From assembly GCF_011759705.1 (NCBI RefSeq), contig NZ_JAAOZF010000001.1, forward strand, positions 927,152-991,151: 64,000 nt of DNA, written 5' to 3'. Shown piece after piece: positions 1 through 8,427 of the stretch (within the stretch, counting starts at the first letter, position 1; every line of letters starts with the position of its first letter). Both the position numbers and the translations under genes were made by a program. This DNA is from Microbacterium ulmi. Lineage in GTDB: Bacteria; Actinomycetota; Actinomycetes; Actinomycetales; Microbacteriaceae. The notes under the pieces were generated by a model that worked only from the letters and a program-made list of their open reading frames with translations, did no database searches and was not told where the DNA came from.

Positions 1-698
1 GTCCAGATGAAGGTGAAGATCGCCGTCGTCGCGATCGCCGGGACCATGAGCGGAAGCGTGATCTGCGCATAGATCCGGAAGTGCCCAGCTCCGTCGATGC
101 GGGCCGCCTCGAAGATCTCGGTCGGGAGTGCCCGGATGAACTGCACCATGAGGAACACGAAGAACGCGTCCGTCGCGAGGAACTTCGGCACGATGAGCGG
201 CAGGAACGTGTTGAGCCAGCCGAGCTGCTGGAAGATCACGAACTGCGGGATCAGCACGACCTGGAAGGGAAGCATGATCCCCGTCAGCATGACGGCGAAC
301 CACAGGTTGCGGTATCGGAAGCGCAGCCGCGCGAACGCGAACGCCGCGAGCGAGCACGAGATCAGGTTCCCGATGATCGCCCCGACCGAGATGATCATCG
401 AGTTGCCGAGGTACAGCGCGAAGGGCTGCTGCAGGCCGTTCCAGCCGCTGATGTAGTTGTCGAGCGTCAGGTCGGTCGTGAAGATGCTGAGGTCGCGGAA
501 GATCTCGTCGTTCGGCTTGAGGCTCGACACGACCAGCCAGATCAGCGGGTACAGCATCACGATCGACACGACGACGAGCACGACGTGCTTGAGGATCGAT
601 CGGACGGTCGCACCGCCCGGGCGACGACGGCGGCGCCCCAGGGCCTTTCCCGTCGTGATGAGCTCGGTCGCCAGCGGGGGCGCGGTTTCAGTCGTCAT
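1..698 (-). CDS. Carbohydrate ABC transporter permease, MalG type (3' end cut by window edge)
   Basis: Inner-membrane permease subunit of a binding-protein-dependent sugar importer. About 232 residues are visible. They show a short basic cytoplasmic N-terminus with an arginine run near residue 22, a first membrane helix around residues 38-58, further hydrophobic segments, and the ATPase-contacting EAA loop (EAARIDGAGHF, about residues 197-207), which is diagnostic of this family. The ATG start overlaps the end of the upstream permease by 11 bases, so the two are translationally coupled. The C-terminus lies beyond position 1. Its partner permease, the binding protein at 3013 and the LacI regulator at 1821 form one uptake system. 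No ATPase gene is visible, so it is either left of the window or a shared MsiK-type ATPase serves the system (inference). Confidence 0.93.
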   Translation of the reverse strand, partial: MTTETAPPLATELITTGKALGRRRRRPGGATVRSILKHVVLVVVSIVMLYPLIWLVVSSLKPNDEIFRDLSIFTTDLTLDNYISGWNGLQQPFALYLGNSMIISVGAIIGNLISCSLAAFAFARLRFRYRNLWFAVMLTGIMLPFQVVLIPQFVIFQQLGWLNTFLPLIVPKFLATDAFFVFLMVQFIRALPTEIFEAARIDGAGHFRIYAQITLPLMVPAIATTAIFTFIW

Positions 699-1653
699 AG
701 AACACCCAGAACTTCGAGAGCCAGAAATTGAACGCCGTGAAGGCTGCGATCACGATGAGCAGGAACCACGCCATCGCGCTCGCGGTGCCCATGTCGTAGT
801 TGATCCAGCCGGTGCGGTAGAGGAACAGCGTGTAGAACATCGTCGAGTCGGCGGGGCCGCCCGTGCCTCCCGAGACGACGTACGCCTGTGTGAAGGTCTG
901 GAACGCGAAGATGATCTGCAGCACGAGGTTGAAGAAGATGATCGGCGTCAGCAGCGGAATGGTGATCGAGAAGAACCGGCGGAGCTTGCCCGCTCCGTCC
1001 ATCTCGGCCGCCTCGTAGTACATGTCCGGGATCTGCCGGAGGCCCGCGAGGAAGATCACCATGGGCGACCCGAACGTCCAGATGTGCAGGACGATGATCG
1101 TCCACAGCGCCCAGTCCGGGTGCCCGATCCAGCCGGGCAGGTCGTGGAAGCCGAACCAGCCGAGGAACTCGTTGAAGATGCCGTCCTTCGCGAAGACCTG
1201 GCGCCACAGGATCGCGACGGCGACCGAGCCGCCGAGCAGGCTCGGCAGGTAGAACGCCGAGCGGTAGAACGCCAGGCCCCGCATGCCGCGGTCGAGCACG
1301 AGCGCGAGCGCCAGGGCGAAGGCGAGCTGCAGCGGCACCGACACGAGGACGTACTCCGTCGTGACGCGGAAGGCGTTCCAGAACTGCGCGCTCTGGAACA
1401 TCTTGATGTAGTTCTCGAACCACACGAACTCGGGCGGATTCGCGAACGGGGGCTTCAGGACGTTGTAGTCCGTCAGCGACAGGTAGAGCGACGCCAGCAT
1501 CGGTCCGACGCCCAGCAGCAGAAGGCCGGCGAACCAGGGCAGCAGGAAGAGGTACCCCGCCTTGTTGTCGGGGTAGGCCTTCTTGGGGTCGACCTTGGCG
1601 CCGCCCTTCCGGGAGCTCAGCGCGATGGTGCGCAGCTCGCCGAGACTGCTCAT
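688..1653 (-). CDS. Carbohydrate ABC transporter permease, MalF/UgpA type
   Basis: Membrane permease that pairs with the MalG-type protein downstream. It has about 321 residues, a cytoplasmic N-terminus, a first helix beginning at YLFLLPWFAGLLLL, and a C-terminal EAA loop (EAAEMDGAGKLRRF) that docks to the ATPase. The ATG at 1653 was chosen because AGGAGG lies about 5 bases upstream and the protein then starts at the family's usual point; an upstream in-frame extension would run through the regulatory region. The operator-like site at 1695-1710 lies 41 bases upstream of the start, so the LacI-type protein encoded divergently probably represses it. The carbohydrate substrate cannot be read from the sequence. 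Confidence 0.95.
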   Translation of the reverse strand: MSSLGELRTIALSSRKGGAKVDPKKAYPDNKAGYLFLLPWFAGLLLLGVGPMLASLYLSLTDYNVLKPPFANPPEFVWFENYIKMFQSAQFWNAFRVTTEYVLVSVPLQLAFALALALVLDRGMRGLAFYRSAFYLPSLLGGSVAVAILWRQVFAKDGIFNEFLGWFGFHDLPGWIGHPDWALWTIIVLHIWTFGSPMVIFLAGLRQIPDMYYEAAEMDGAGKLRRFFSITIPLLTPIIFFNLVLQIIFAFQTFTQAYVVSGGTGGPADSTMFYTLFLYRTGWINYDMGTASAMAWFLLIVIAAFTAFNFWLSKFWVFYDD

Positions 1654-1694
1654 ACGACCTCCTCGTCGTGTGGTCTGCCGTGTGCGGCAGGTTC

Positions 1695-1710
1695 GTGAAA
1701 CCGCTATCAC
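1695..1710. promoter_or_regulatory. LacI-type operator, site 1
   Basis: The 16-mer GTGAAACCGCTATCAC is an imperfect palindrome with a central CG, as LacI/GalR operators have. It sits between the divergent permease operon (start 1653) and the lacI-type gene. Two further matches in the window (2899-2914 and 7502-7517) give the consensus GTGAAANCGCTWTCWC. Confidence 0.7.
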
Positions 1711-1820
1711 GGGATCATTGAAAGAAGATACCTTGAGAACGACCAGGAATGCACAATCGTGTGAAACTGGCTCCGGACGCACCGCGGCCGCACGCATCTT
1801 TCGCCGACGAAAGGCTGATC

Positions 1821-2828
1821 TTGGCACGTCGCACGGGTCTGACCACGATCGCGGACGTCGCCGCGCGTGCCGGCGTGTCGCCCGCGACGGTCTCCCGCAT
1901 CATGAACGGCCGGTTCGCGGGCGAGCCCGAGATCGCAGAGCGGGTGGATGCCGCGGCCCGCGAGCTCGCGTACTCCCCGAGCCACCTCGGCCGCTCGCTC
2001 GCCCTCGGGCAGACCAATGCGATCGCGTTCGTCGTGCCCGACCTCGGCAACCCGACCTTCCAGACGGTGCTGTCGGGCCTCAGCAAGACGGCGGCACGCG
2101 ACGGCTACCGCGTCCTCGTGGCCGACTCCGCCGAGTCGCCCGGCGACGAGCCGCTCCTCGCCGCCGACACCCGTCGCCGCTGCGACGCGCTCGTCCTGTG
2201 CGCGCCGCGCATGCCCGACGACCGGCTCGTCGCCCTCGCCGAGAGCCTGCGCCCGCTCGTGCTCATCAACCGCCCGCACCTGGCCGTCGACGCGCCCTCG
2301 CTCGCGATCGACTACGAGTCCGGCATCCAGCGGGTCGCGCAGCACGTCTACGACCTCGGCCACCGGCATCTCGTCTACGTCGCGGGCCCCGAGCGCAGCG
2401 TCTCGAACCGCCACCGTGTGACGGGGCTCGATGCCTTCGCCCGCGTGCACCCCGACGTGCGACTCGACACGGTCGCGGGGGGTGCGAGCTCTGAGGAGGG
2501 GATCGCCGCCGCGGCATCCGTCGTCGGCACCGGCGCGACGGCGGCGATCGCGTACAACGACCTCGTCGCGATCGGGCTCATGAACGCGCTCATCGACCGG
2601 GGGGTTCGCGTGCCCGAAGACCTCTCGGTGACTGGGATGGACGACATCCCGTTCGCAAGGTTCACGTCGCCGCCCCTGACGACGGCATCCGTCCCGCACT
2701 TCGAGCTCGGCGTCGAAGCGTGGCGGCGGATGCACGCCCTGATCAGGCATGAACAGCCGGCGCACGATCTGACGTTCCAGCCGCGCATCGAGGTGCGGGG
2801 CTCCACGGCCACGCCTCGAGGCGCCTGA
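1821..2828 (+). CDS. LacI family transcriptional regulator
   Basis: Sugar-responsive DNA-binding repressor of 335 residues. The N-terminal helix-turn-helix reads TTIADVAARAGVSPATVSRI, followed by the hinge and a periplasmic-binding-protein-like effector domain beginning near NAIAFVVPDLGNPTF. The start is uncertain. The TTG at 1821 has AAAGG six bases upstream and gives the usual family N-terminus (ARRTGLTTIADV). An ATG at 1749 in the same frame would add 24 residues. The gene is divergent from the two permease genes and followed by the binding-protein gene; operator-like sites lie in front of both. It is therefore the probable local regulator of the uptake locus and possibly of the M24-type gene at 6391-7461. 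Confidence 0.93.
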   Translation: MARRTGLTTIADVAARAGVSPATVSRIMNGRFAGEPEIAERVDAAARELAYSPSHLGRSLALGQTNAIAFVVPDLGNPTFQTVLSGLSKTAARDGYRVLVADSAESPGDEPLLAADTRRRCDALVLCAPRMPDDRLVALAESLRPLVLINRPHLAVDAPSLAIDYESGIQRVAQHVYDLGHRHLVYVAGPERSVSNRHRVTGLDAFARVHPDVRLDTVAGGASSEEGIAAAASVVGTGATAAIAYNDLVAIGLMNALIDRGVRVPEDLSVTGMDDIPFARFTSPPLTTASVPHFELGVEAWRRMHALIRHEQPAHDLTFQPRIEVRGSTATPRGA

Positions 2829-2865
2829 CATTGTTGGCTTCGATAACAAAACGGCCTCACCTGCG

Positions 2866-2893
2866 TTGACACGACGCCGTGGGCATGCATACT
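2866..2893 (+). promoter_or_regulatory. Promoter of the sugar-binding protein gene
   Basis: A perfect -35 hexamer TTGACA (2866-2871) is followed after 16 bases by CATACT (2888-2893), a 4 of 6 match to the -10 consensus. The predicted start of transcription near 2900 falls in the operator at 2899-2914, so repressor binding would block initiation. Confidence 0.65.
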
Positions 2894-2898
2894 GTTCC

Positions 2899-2914
2899 GA
2901 GATAGCGATTTCAC
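2899..2914. promoter_or_regulatory. LacI-type operator, site 2
   Basis: On the minus strand this reads GTGAAATCGCTATCTC, differing from site 1 at two positions. It lies just downstream of the -10 hexamer of the binding-protein promoter. Confidence 0.7.
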
Positions 2915-3012
2915 GAAGCCGTGGCATCGCCACAACAAGGGGGAGTCGGTCCTGGATTCCCGCACGAGTCGTCACCCCCGGCGCCTCGCAACCTGATACG
3001 AAAAGAGTCGCA

Positions 3013-4365
3013 ATGACGCGTACAGCACGTTCCCTCGCGGGGAAGGCGTCCCTCGGCGTCGTCCTCGTCGGAGCGCTCGCCCTTGCGGGCTGCGCCGGTG
3101 GCACGACGCCCTCCGACACCGAGTCGCCGGAGGCGTGGGACCCGCACGCCCAGAAGGCCCAGATCGAGATCGCCTGGTGGGGCAACGAGGAGCGCGCAGC
3201 GCTCTTCCAGCAGGTGATCGACGCCTTCGAGGAGGAGTATCCCGAGATCACCGTCACGGGCAACTCCTACGGCGCACCCGACGACCTGTTCAACCGCCTC
3301 GCGACCGACTTCGGCGGCGGCGGCACGACGGCGCCCGACGTCTTCGCGCTCGGCGGCGCGAAGCCGCAGGAGTACGGCTCGAACGGCCTGCTCCTGCAGC
3401 TCGACGCGGGCGACCAGATCGAGACGATCTCCAACTCGAAGCTCTACCCCGACTTCTCTCTCACGAACGCGATCGTCGACGACAAGCTCTACGGCCTGCC
3501 GACGGGCGGAAACGCGACCGCCGCGTTCGTCAACACGAAGATCTTCGAAGAGGCCGGCGTGGCCGTCCCCGACGACGGCTGGACGTGGGACGACCTCGTC
3601 GAGGCCGCGAACGAGATCGGCTCGAAGCACCTGACGACCGACACGGGCGCTCCCATCATGGGCATCGACCTGCGCATCCAGGACATCCTCGGCACCTACA
3701 CGGGCCAGGAGACCGAGTTCGGCATGTACGACTGGGACGGCAACCTCGCCGTCGGCGCCGACGTCATCGCCGACTGGTACACGATCGAGGAGGACCTGCT
3801 CGAGGGCGGCGGACTGCCCGACCCGACGGTCGTCACGACGAACTGGAACCTGCCGACCGACCAGCAGCCCTACACGCTCGGCCAGGCCGCCATCACGTTC
3901 GGCTACAGCAACCTGGTGAACGGACCCTACGGCCTCGACGGCGCGACGAAGATCCTCACGCCGCCGACCAACACCGACAAGTCGGGCGTCGCCCTGCTGC
4001 CGTCGGCGTTCTGGTCGGTAAACGCCGCCACGAAGTATCCCGAGGCCGCGGCGCTGCTCATGGACTGGTTCCTCAGCCCGGAGGCCGCCGACCTCATCAA
4101 GGACACGCGCGGCGTGCCGTTCCGGGACGACACCGCATCGGCCGTCATCCCGACGCTCACGGGCGGCGCCGCCACGGCGGCCGAGTACGTGCAGTCGGTG
4201 CTCGACTCGGGCGAGGTCGCTCCCCCGCAGCCCAACGGCGGCGCGAACATGAACAGCCACTCGCAGACGTACGAAGCCGAGGTGCTCTTCGGGCGCCAGA
4301 CGCCCAAGGAAGCGGCCGACAACTGGGTCGCCGCCCTCAAGGCCGACCTCGAGGCTGCGAAGTAG
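3013..4365 (+). CDS. Sugar ABC transporter substrate-binding lipoprotein
   Basis: Extracellular binding protein (family 1 type) of 450 residues that delivers a carbohydrate to the permeases encoded at 1-1653. A basic N-terminus (MTRTARSLAGK) and hydrophobic stretch lead to the lipobox LALAGC, with the lipidated cysteine near residue 28. The mature protein begins with a Ser/Thr/Glu-rich linker and then IEIAWWGNEERAALF, the usual first strand of this fold. The ATG at 3013 was chosen because it gives a signal peptide of normal length; upstream in-frame sequence is the promoter/operator region. The glycoside hydrolase gene begins 76 bases downstream and may be co-transcribed. Confidence 0.95.
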   Translation: MTRTARSLAGKASLGVVLVGALALAGCAGGTTPSDTESPEAWDPHAQKAQIEIAWWGNEERAALFQQVIDAFEEEYPEITVTGNSYGAPDDLFNRLATDFGGGGTTAPDVFALGGAKPQEYGSNGLLLQLDAGDQIETISNSKLYPDFSLTNAIVDDKLYGLPTGGNATAAFVNTKIFEEAGVAVPDDGWTWDDLVEAANEIGSKHLTTDTGAPIMGIDLRIQDILGTYTGQETEFGMYDWDGNLAVGADVIADWYTIEEDLLEGGGLPDPTVVTTNWNLPTDQQPYTLGQAAITFGYSNLVNGPYGLDGATKILTPPTNTDKSGVALLPSAFWSVNAATKYPEAAALLMDWFLSPEAADLIKDTRGVPFRDDTASAVIPTLTGGAATAAEYVQSVLDSGEVAPPQPNGGANMNSHSQTYEAEVLFGRQTPKEAADNWVAALKADLEAAK

Positions 4366-4441
4366 CCACGACTCGCAGGGCGATTCGACTCGTGCGGGCG
4401 GTCTCGGAAGAGGCCGCCCGCACGGGCGTCTCCAGGGAAGG

Positions 4442-5926
4442 ATGATGACCGTGGCAGCGATCGACGAGGCCCTCGCACGGCTGCGCAGCGCCGAGCCCGC
4501 GTACGGCGTGGCGTTCGTCGCGGTGGGCGGGCCCCTCGAGCGGCGGTGGCGGCAGGCCGCCGACGAGCTCGGCGCCTGCATCCGTCCCATCGGCGGTGGC
4601 GCGCCTCTGCTCAACGAGGGCGGCGTCTACGACGGCGCGTGGATCGAGAGCACGGGAACGATCAACGCGGAGGTGCTCGACCGGTTCGCCCCCGGCGTCA
4701 CGCGCGCGACCCACCTCCGGTTCGCGGCGGAGCAGCGCGCCGACGGGCTCATGCCGTACAAGGTGACGCCCACGGGCCCCGGGTTCAGCCAGATCCAGCT
4801 CGTGACGCCGCTCGCCCGGTGCGTGTGGAACCACTACCTGCTCACGGATCGCGCCGATCGCGAGTACCTCGCGACGATGTACACGGCGATGTCCCGCATG
4901 GACGAGTGGCTCGCGACGCACCGCGACACCCGCGGCACGGGCGGGGTCGAGGCCTTCTGCACGTTCGACACGGGCCACGACGCGTCACCACGATTCTGGT
5001 TTGCGCCCGACAGGTGCTTCCGGGGCGAGGCATCCCTCGTCGACCCCTCGCACCCGAGCCTGCCCTACGTCGCTCCCGACCTCACGGCGAACGTCGCGTG
5101 CCAGCGCACATACCTCGCGCTCATCGCCGAGGAGCTGGGACAGGATGCCGCGCCCTGGCGCGCGAAGGCGCAAGCCTCCCTCGCGGCCCTGTGGGAGCAG
5201 TGCTGGGACGCGCAGAACGGCACGTTCTACGATCGGGACCGCACCGGCGAGCACGTGCGCGTCTCGTCCGACGTGCTGCTGCGGGTGCTCGCGTGCGAGG
5301 TCGGCGACGACGCCTTCTTCGCCGAGGCGCTCGAACGGCACCTCTTCCACACGCGCCGGTTCCTCTCGCCGCACGGGTTCACGTCCCTCTCGATGGACGA
5401 CCCGCGCTTCGACCGCGACTTCCGCCGCAACTCGTGGGGCGGACCCGTCAACTTCCTGGCACAGCTGCGCGCCCCTGCCGCATTCGAGCACCACGGCCGC
5501 GGCGGCGAGCTCGCGGTCGCGTCGCAGGGGGTGCTGACGGCCCTCGCGCTCGCCGATCGCTTCCCGCAGACGCTCGACCCGTGGAGCGGCGAAGCCGGGT
5601 ACACGTCGGCCTACTCGCCGTCGATCCTGTGGCTTCTCGATGCCGTCGAGCGGTGGTTCGGCATCCTGCCGCACCCGGACGGCTCGCTCTCGTTCACGGC
5701 GCTCCCTCCGACCCGACTCGGCCACGGCGCTGCGGCTCACGCCGTCGGGTACCGCCGCGTCGTCGACGGGGCGACGTGGGAGCTCGTCGGCGACGACGAG
5801 CGCAGCGTCGTGCTCCGCGATGGCGTCGAGGCGCTCGCGCTCGGCCGCGGCGAGCGCGTCATGCTCGACCGCGCGGGAGCCGTGCTGTCGAGGCAGACGC
5901 TCACGAGCATCGCACCGCGGTTCTGA
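4442..5926 (+). CDS. Glycoside hydrolase with (alpha/alpha)6 barrel (MGH1-like/GH63-like)
   Basis: Predicted cytoplasmic glycosidase of about 494 residues that may process the sugar imported by the neighbouring ABC system. No signal peptide is present. The central region with alternating helices and conserved segments such as FCTFDTGHDASPRFW, RNSWGGPVNFLAQL and GEAGYTSAYSPSIL resembles trehalase/mannosylglycerate-hydrolase-like families in which Asp and Glu residues catalyse. I recognise the fold class but not the substrate. The start is ambiguous: two adjacent ATGs at 4442 and 4445 sit almost on the AGGGAAGG ribosome-binding sequence, and a GTG at 4451 has better spacing. It lies 76 bases after the binding-protein gene on the same strand. 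Confidence 0.8.
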   Translation: MMTVAAIDEALARLRSAEPAYGVAFVAVGGPLERRWRQAADELGACIRPIGGGAPLLNEGGVYDGAWIESTGTINAEVLDRFAPGVTRATHLRFAAEQRADGLMPYKVTPTGPGFSQIQLVTPLARCVWNHYLLTDRADREYLATMYTAMSRMDEWLATHRDTRGTGGVEAFCTFDTGHDASPRFWFAPDRCFRGEASLVDPSHPSLPYVAPDLTANVACQRTYLALIAEELGQDAAPWRAKAQASLAALWEQCWDAQNGTFYDRDRTGEHVRVSSDVLLRVLACEVGDDAFFAEALERHLFHTRRFLSPHGFTSLSMDDPRFDRDFRRNSWGGPVNFLAQLRAPAAFEHHGRGGELAVASQGVLTALALADRFPQTLDPWSGEAGYTSAYSPSILWLLDAVERWFGILPHPDGSLSFTALPPTRLGHGAAAHAVGYRRVVDGATWELVGDDERSVVLRDGVEALALGRGERVMLDRAGAVLSRQTLTSIAPRF

Positions 5927-6390
5927 CTCCGGGCGCTCCCGCCGCGTCGCCGCGTCCGCGATCCCGCCGCGTCGCCGCGTCGGCATCCGCATCGAGCCGG
6001 TCCAGGAGCGTCGGCGCCGGTCCACGCGCGTCGCACCGACCCGGGCGCGTCGGCGGACGCGTCATGCCGATCCAGGCGCGTCGGCGCCGTCCGGGCGCAT
6101 CGGCGGACGCATCGCGCCGGTCCAGGCGCGTCGCCGCCGGTCCGGGCGCGTCAGCTCGGCGGCTCGGCGGCTCGGCGGTCCAGGCGCGTCAGCGTCGCGG
6201 CGGCGGCTCGGCGTCGGTCCAGGCGCGTCGGCGTTGTCCAGGCGCGTCGCGCCGATCCGGGCGCTCCCGCCGCGTCGCCGCGTCCGCGATCCGGCCGCGT
6301 CGCCGCGTCGCCATCCGCGTCGCGCCGATCCATGTCCGTCGGCGTCGGTCCGGGCGCGTCGCGCCGACCCAGACGCGTCGGCGGACGCCG
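5927..6390. repeat. Gene-free block of degenerate 20-bp repeats and a 63-bp direct repeat
   Basis: The 464 bases between two convergent genes hold about a dozen variants of a 20-bp unit close to TCCAGGCGCGTCGGCGCCGG. Good copies start near 6001, 6021, 6040, 6071, 6090, 6121, 6141, 6217, 6237, 6256 and 6348. A longer segment at 5928-5990 recurs at 6256-6318 with only two mismatches, 328 bases apart. The block is open in several frames only because it is GC-rich. No ribosome-binding site or recognisable protein was found, so I treat it as non-coding repeat DNA. Confidence 0.8.
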
Positions 6391-7461
6391 TCAGTCGAAC
6401 GGCATCGGCTGCGGGCGCAGGATGCCGCGCACGGGAGCCGCGGGCCACGCGGGATCGACCGTCAGCACCTCGACGACGCCGTGCGACACGACGACGGTGT
6501 CCTCGGCCTTGTGCCGCGGGGCCGTGGGGTTCCATGCGAACGCCTGGCCGTCCACGACGACGTCGGACGCACTCGGCGTCGCCCGCGGGTCGCGGCCGAC
6601 ATAGCCCGTCGGGCCGCCCTGGTGGTGGCGGCGCCACTCGTCGGGGCCGAAGCCGTGGCGCTCGTACGACGTCGCGATGTCGGCGAGCACGGCCGAAAGC
6701 GCGCGTCCGGGACGTGTCGCGGCGAAGGCGTCGGCCTCGACCTTGTGCAGGCGCACGGCGGTCTCTGCGGCGCCCGGCTCGTCGCCGACCCAGCGCGTGA
6801 GGTTGGCCATGAGGCCGGCGCGGCGCGCCCCGACGACGATCATCGCGCGACGCCCGAGCGGCGCGTGGGTGGGCAGGGGATGCCGCAGCCCGAGCCGGTC
6901 CTGCCCCGCGACGAGCAGGACGGCCGGCTCGGCGCCGATCGCGACGATCTCGCGTGCGAGGAGGGCGGCGACCTCTCGCTCGGAGTGCTCGGATCGGAGT
7001 GTCGCGAGCAGGCGCGTGACGGCGGCCGCGGCATCCCGCCCCAACGTCCGATAGCGCGCGAGCTCCTGCGGCAGCAGATCGGCCCTGAGCGCGCGGAGGT
7101 CTGCCGCGACGTCGGCCTCTGCGAGGCACGCAGCGCGAGGCAGCGGCGCGAACCACGGCACGGCCCGCACCTCGAATCCACCGAGATCGCCGAGCTCCTC
7201 CGCGACGAGACGGTCGAGCTCGTTCTCGTAGACGTGCAGCGTCGCGCCCTCGCGATCGACGACGGCGGACAGGACGGGATCGCCGCCCATGGGCACCGAC
7301 ACGCGCGCGCCGTCGAGGAGCCAGCCGAGCGCCTCGCGAGACGTGAGGGCGACGGATGCCGCTCCCCGACGATCGAGCAGGTCGCGGACGCGCTCGAGCT
7401 TGACGGTGCGATCCGTGCGTGCGCGCGACGCGACCCTGTCGTCGTCGACTTCGATCGTCAC
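6391..7461 (-). CDS. M24-family (Xaa-Pro peptidase-like) protein
   Basis: Pita-bread-fold protein of 356 residues. The N-terminal half resembles the creatinase N-terminal domain (for example RDLLDRRGAASVALTS). The C-terminal half carries M24-like features: EWRRHHQGGPTGYVGRDPRATP, then FAWNPTAPRHKAEDTVVV. The metal-binding Asp-Asp-His-Glu-Glu set of true methionine/proline peptidases is not fully evident, so catalytic activity is uncertain. The GTG start at 7461 has AAGGGGG about 10 bases upstream. A LacI-type operator (7502-7517) lies 40 bases upstream, the same geometry as in front of the permease operon. This suggests control by the sugar-locus regulator. Confidence 0.8.
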   Translation of the reverse strand: MTIEVDDDRVASRARTDRTVKLERVRDLLDRRGAASVALTSREALGWLLDGARVSVPMGGDPVLSAVVDREGATLHVYENELDRLVAEELGDLGGFEVRAVPWFAPLPRAACLAEADVAADLRALRADLLPQELARYRTLGRDAAAAVTRLLATLRSEHSEREVAALLAREIVAIGAEPAVLLVAGQDRLGLRHPLPTHAPLGRRAMIVVGARRAGLMANLTRWVGDEPGAAETAVRLHKVEADAFAATRPGRALSAVLADIATSYERHGFGPDEWRRHHQGGPTGYVGRDPRATPSASDVVVDGQAFAWNPTAPRHKAEDTVVVSHGVVEVLTVDPAWPAAPVRGILRPQPMPFD

Positions 7462-7501
7462 CGTCTGGCCCCCTTGCGGAACGTGTGCTCCGAGCTTAGC
7501 T

Positions 7502-7517
7502 GTGAAAGCGCTTTCTC
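7502..7517. promoter_or_regulatory. LacI-type operator, site 3
   Basis: GTGAAAGCGCTTTCTC contains the perfect 12-bp palindrome GAAAGCGCTTTC (7504-7515) and fits the consensus of sites 1 and 2. It lies 40 bases upstream of the M24-type gene. Confidence 0.65.
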
Positions 7518-7581
7518 ATGGTCAGCGACGGACGGATGCCGTGCGTCCGGCCGGCCCGGGATTCCCGGGCCCCGGCGGGAC

Positions 7582-8427
7582 TCACGCTTCGCGGGTGATC
7601 GTGACCTTCACGTGCAGGTTCGACTTGAACGGGCCCGCATACACGCCGCGCAGCGGCGGGACGTCGTTGTAGTCGCGGCCACGACCCACGAGGACGTGCC
7701 GATCGCCGATCTCGATGTTGTTCGTGGGGTCGAAGCCCTGCCACTCGCCCGCGAACCACTCCACCCACGCGTGGGACTCGCCCGTGACGGCGACGCCGAC
7801 CTCGGCATCCTTCTTCGGATGCAGGTATCCCGAGACGTACCGCGCGGGGATCGCGACGTGGCGCAGGGCGCCCAGCGTGATGTGGGCGATGTCCTGGCAG
7901 ACGCCCTTTCGCGCCTCCCACGCCTCGGTCGCCGTGGAGTGCACCCCCGTGATGCCGTGCATGTACTCGACCGCGTCGCCGATCGCCATCGAGATCGCGT
8001 GCGCCGCCTCGCCCGGACGGTCGTGCTGCGCCGCGATCGACGTCGCGAGCGCCGCGACCTCGGGGTGCGGCGTGGTGCGCGTCGTCTGGCCCAGCTGCTC
8101 GACCGTCTCGATCGACCGGGAGATCTCGTGCGCGAGGGCGTCCCATGAGACGTCGTGGTGCTCGAGCGGCCGCGGACGCACCTCGACGAGCGAGCGGGCC
8201 GTGATCCTGAGCTCGGTGTGGGGCGAGAGGACGTCGAACGCGGCGACGCGCGTGCCGAAGTAGTCGACGTACTGGTTGACAGACGTCGACGGCTCGATGT
8301 CGAGCTGGGAGCTCAGCACGAACTGGCTGTCGGTCGAGCCGGGGAGCATGCGCGCCTCGTTGTACGACGCCGAGACATCGCCCTGGTACGAGAAGCCCGT
8401 CGCATGCTCGATGCGCAGTCGCTTCAT
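7582..8427 (-). CDS. Transglutaminase family protein
   Basis: Papain-like-fold enzyme of 281 residues with an N-terminal bacterial transglutaminase-like domain (KRLRIEHATGFSYQGDV) and a transglutaminase core. A catalytic triad can be assigned: Cys177 in ARKGVCQDIAH, His219 in GESHAWVEW and Asp233 in GFDPTNN. It is the last gene of a three-gene operon; its ATG overlaps the stop of the alpha-E gene in an ATGA. The same set occurs in mycobacteria (Rv2409c-Rv2411c), where it has been proposed to make or process a peptide. Its role is probably amide or isopeptide cleavage or transfer on the product of the ATP-grasp partner (inference). Confidence 0.93.
   Translation of the reverse strand: MKRLRIEHATGFSYQGDVSASYNEARMLPGSTDSQFVLSSQLDIEPSTSVNQYVDYFGTRVAAFDVLSPHTELRITARSLVEVRPRPLEHHDVSWDALAHEISRSIETVEQLGQTTRTTPHPEVAALATSIAAQHDRPGEAAHAISMAIGDAVEYMHGITGVHSTATEAWEARKGVCQDIAHITLGALRHVAIPARYVSGYLHPKKDAEVGVAVTGESHAWVEWFAGEWQGFDPTNNIEIGDRHVLVGRGRDYNDVPPLRGVYAGPFKSNLHVKVTITREA

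Noticed and set aside
2831..2849. TTGTT-N9-AACAA inverted repeat after the lacI-type stop
   Set aside because: Short arms and odd spacing; it fits neither the three-site operator consensus nor a stable terminator, so it was not annotated.
5927..6390. CRISPR array
   Set aside because: Units are degenerate, adjacent rather than separated by unique spacers, and no cas gene is present.
4546..8148. A 1200-codon open frame on the plus strand across the glycoside hydrolase, the repeat block and the M24/transglutaminase region
   Set aside because: It is an Arg/Ala/Pro-rich shadow frame caused by high GC, overlaps well-supported genes on both strands and shows no protein family.
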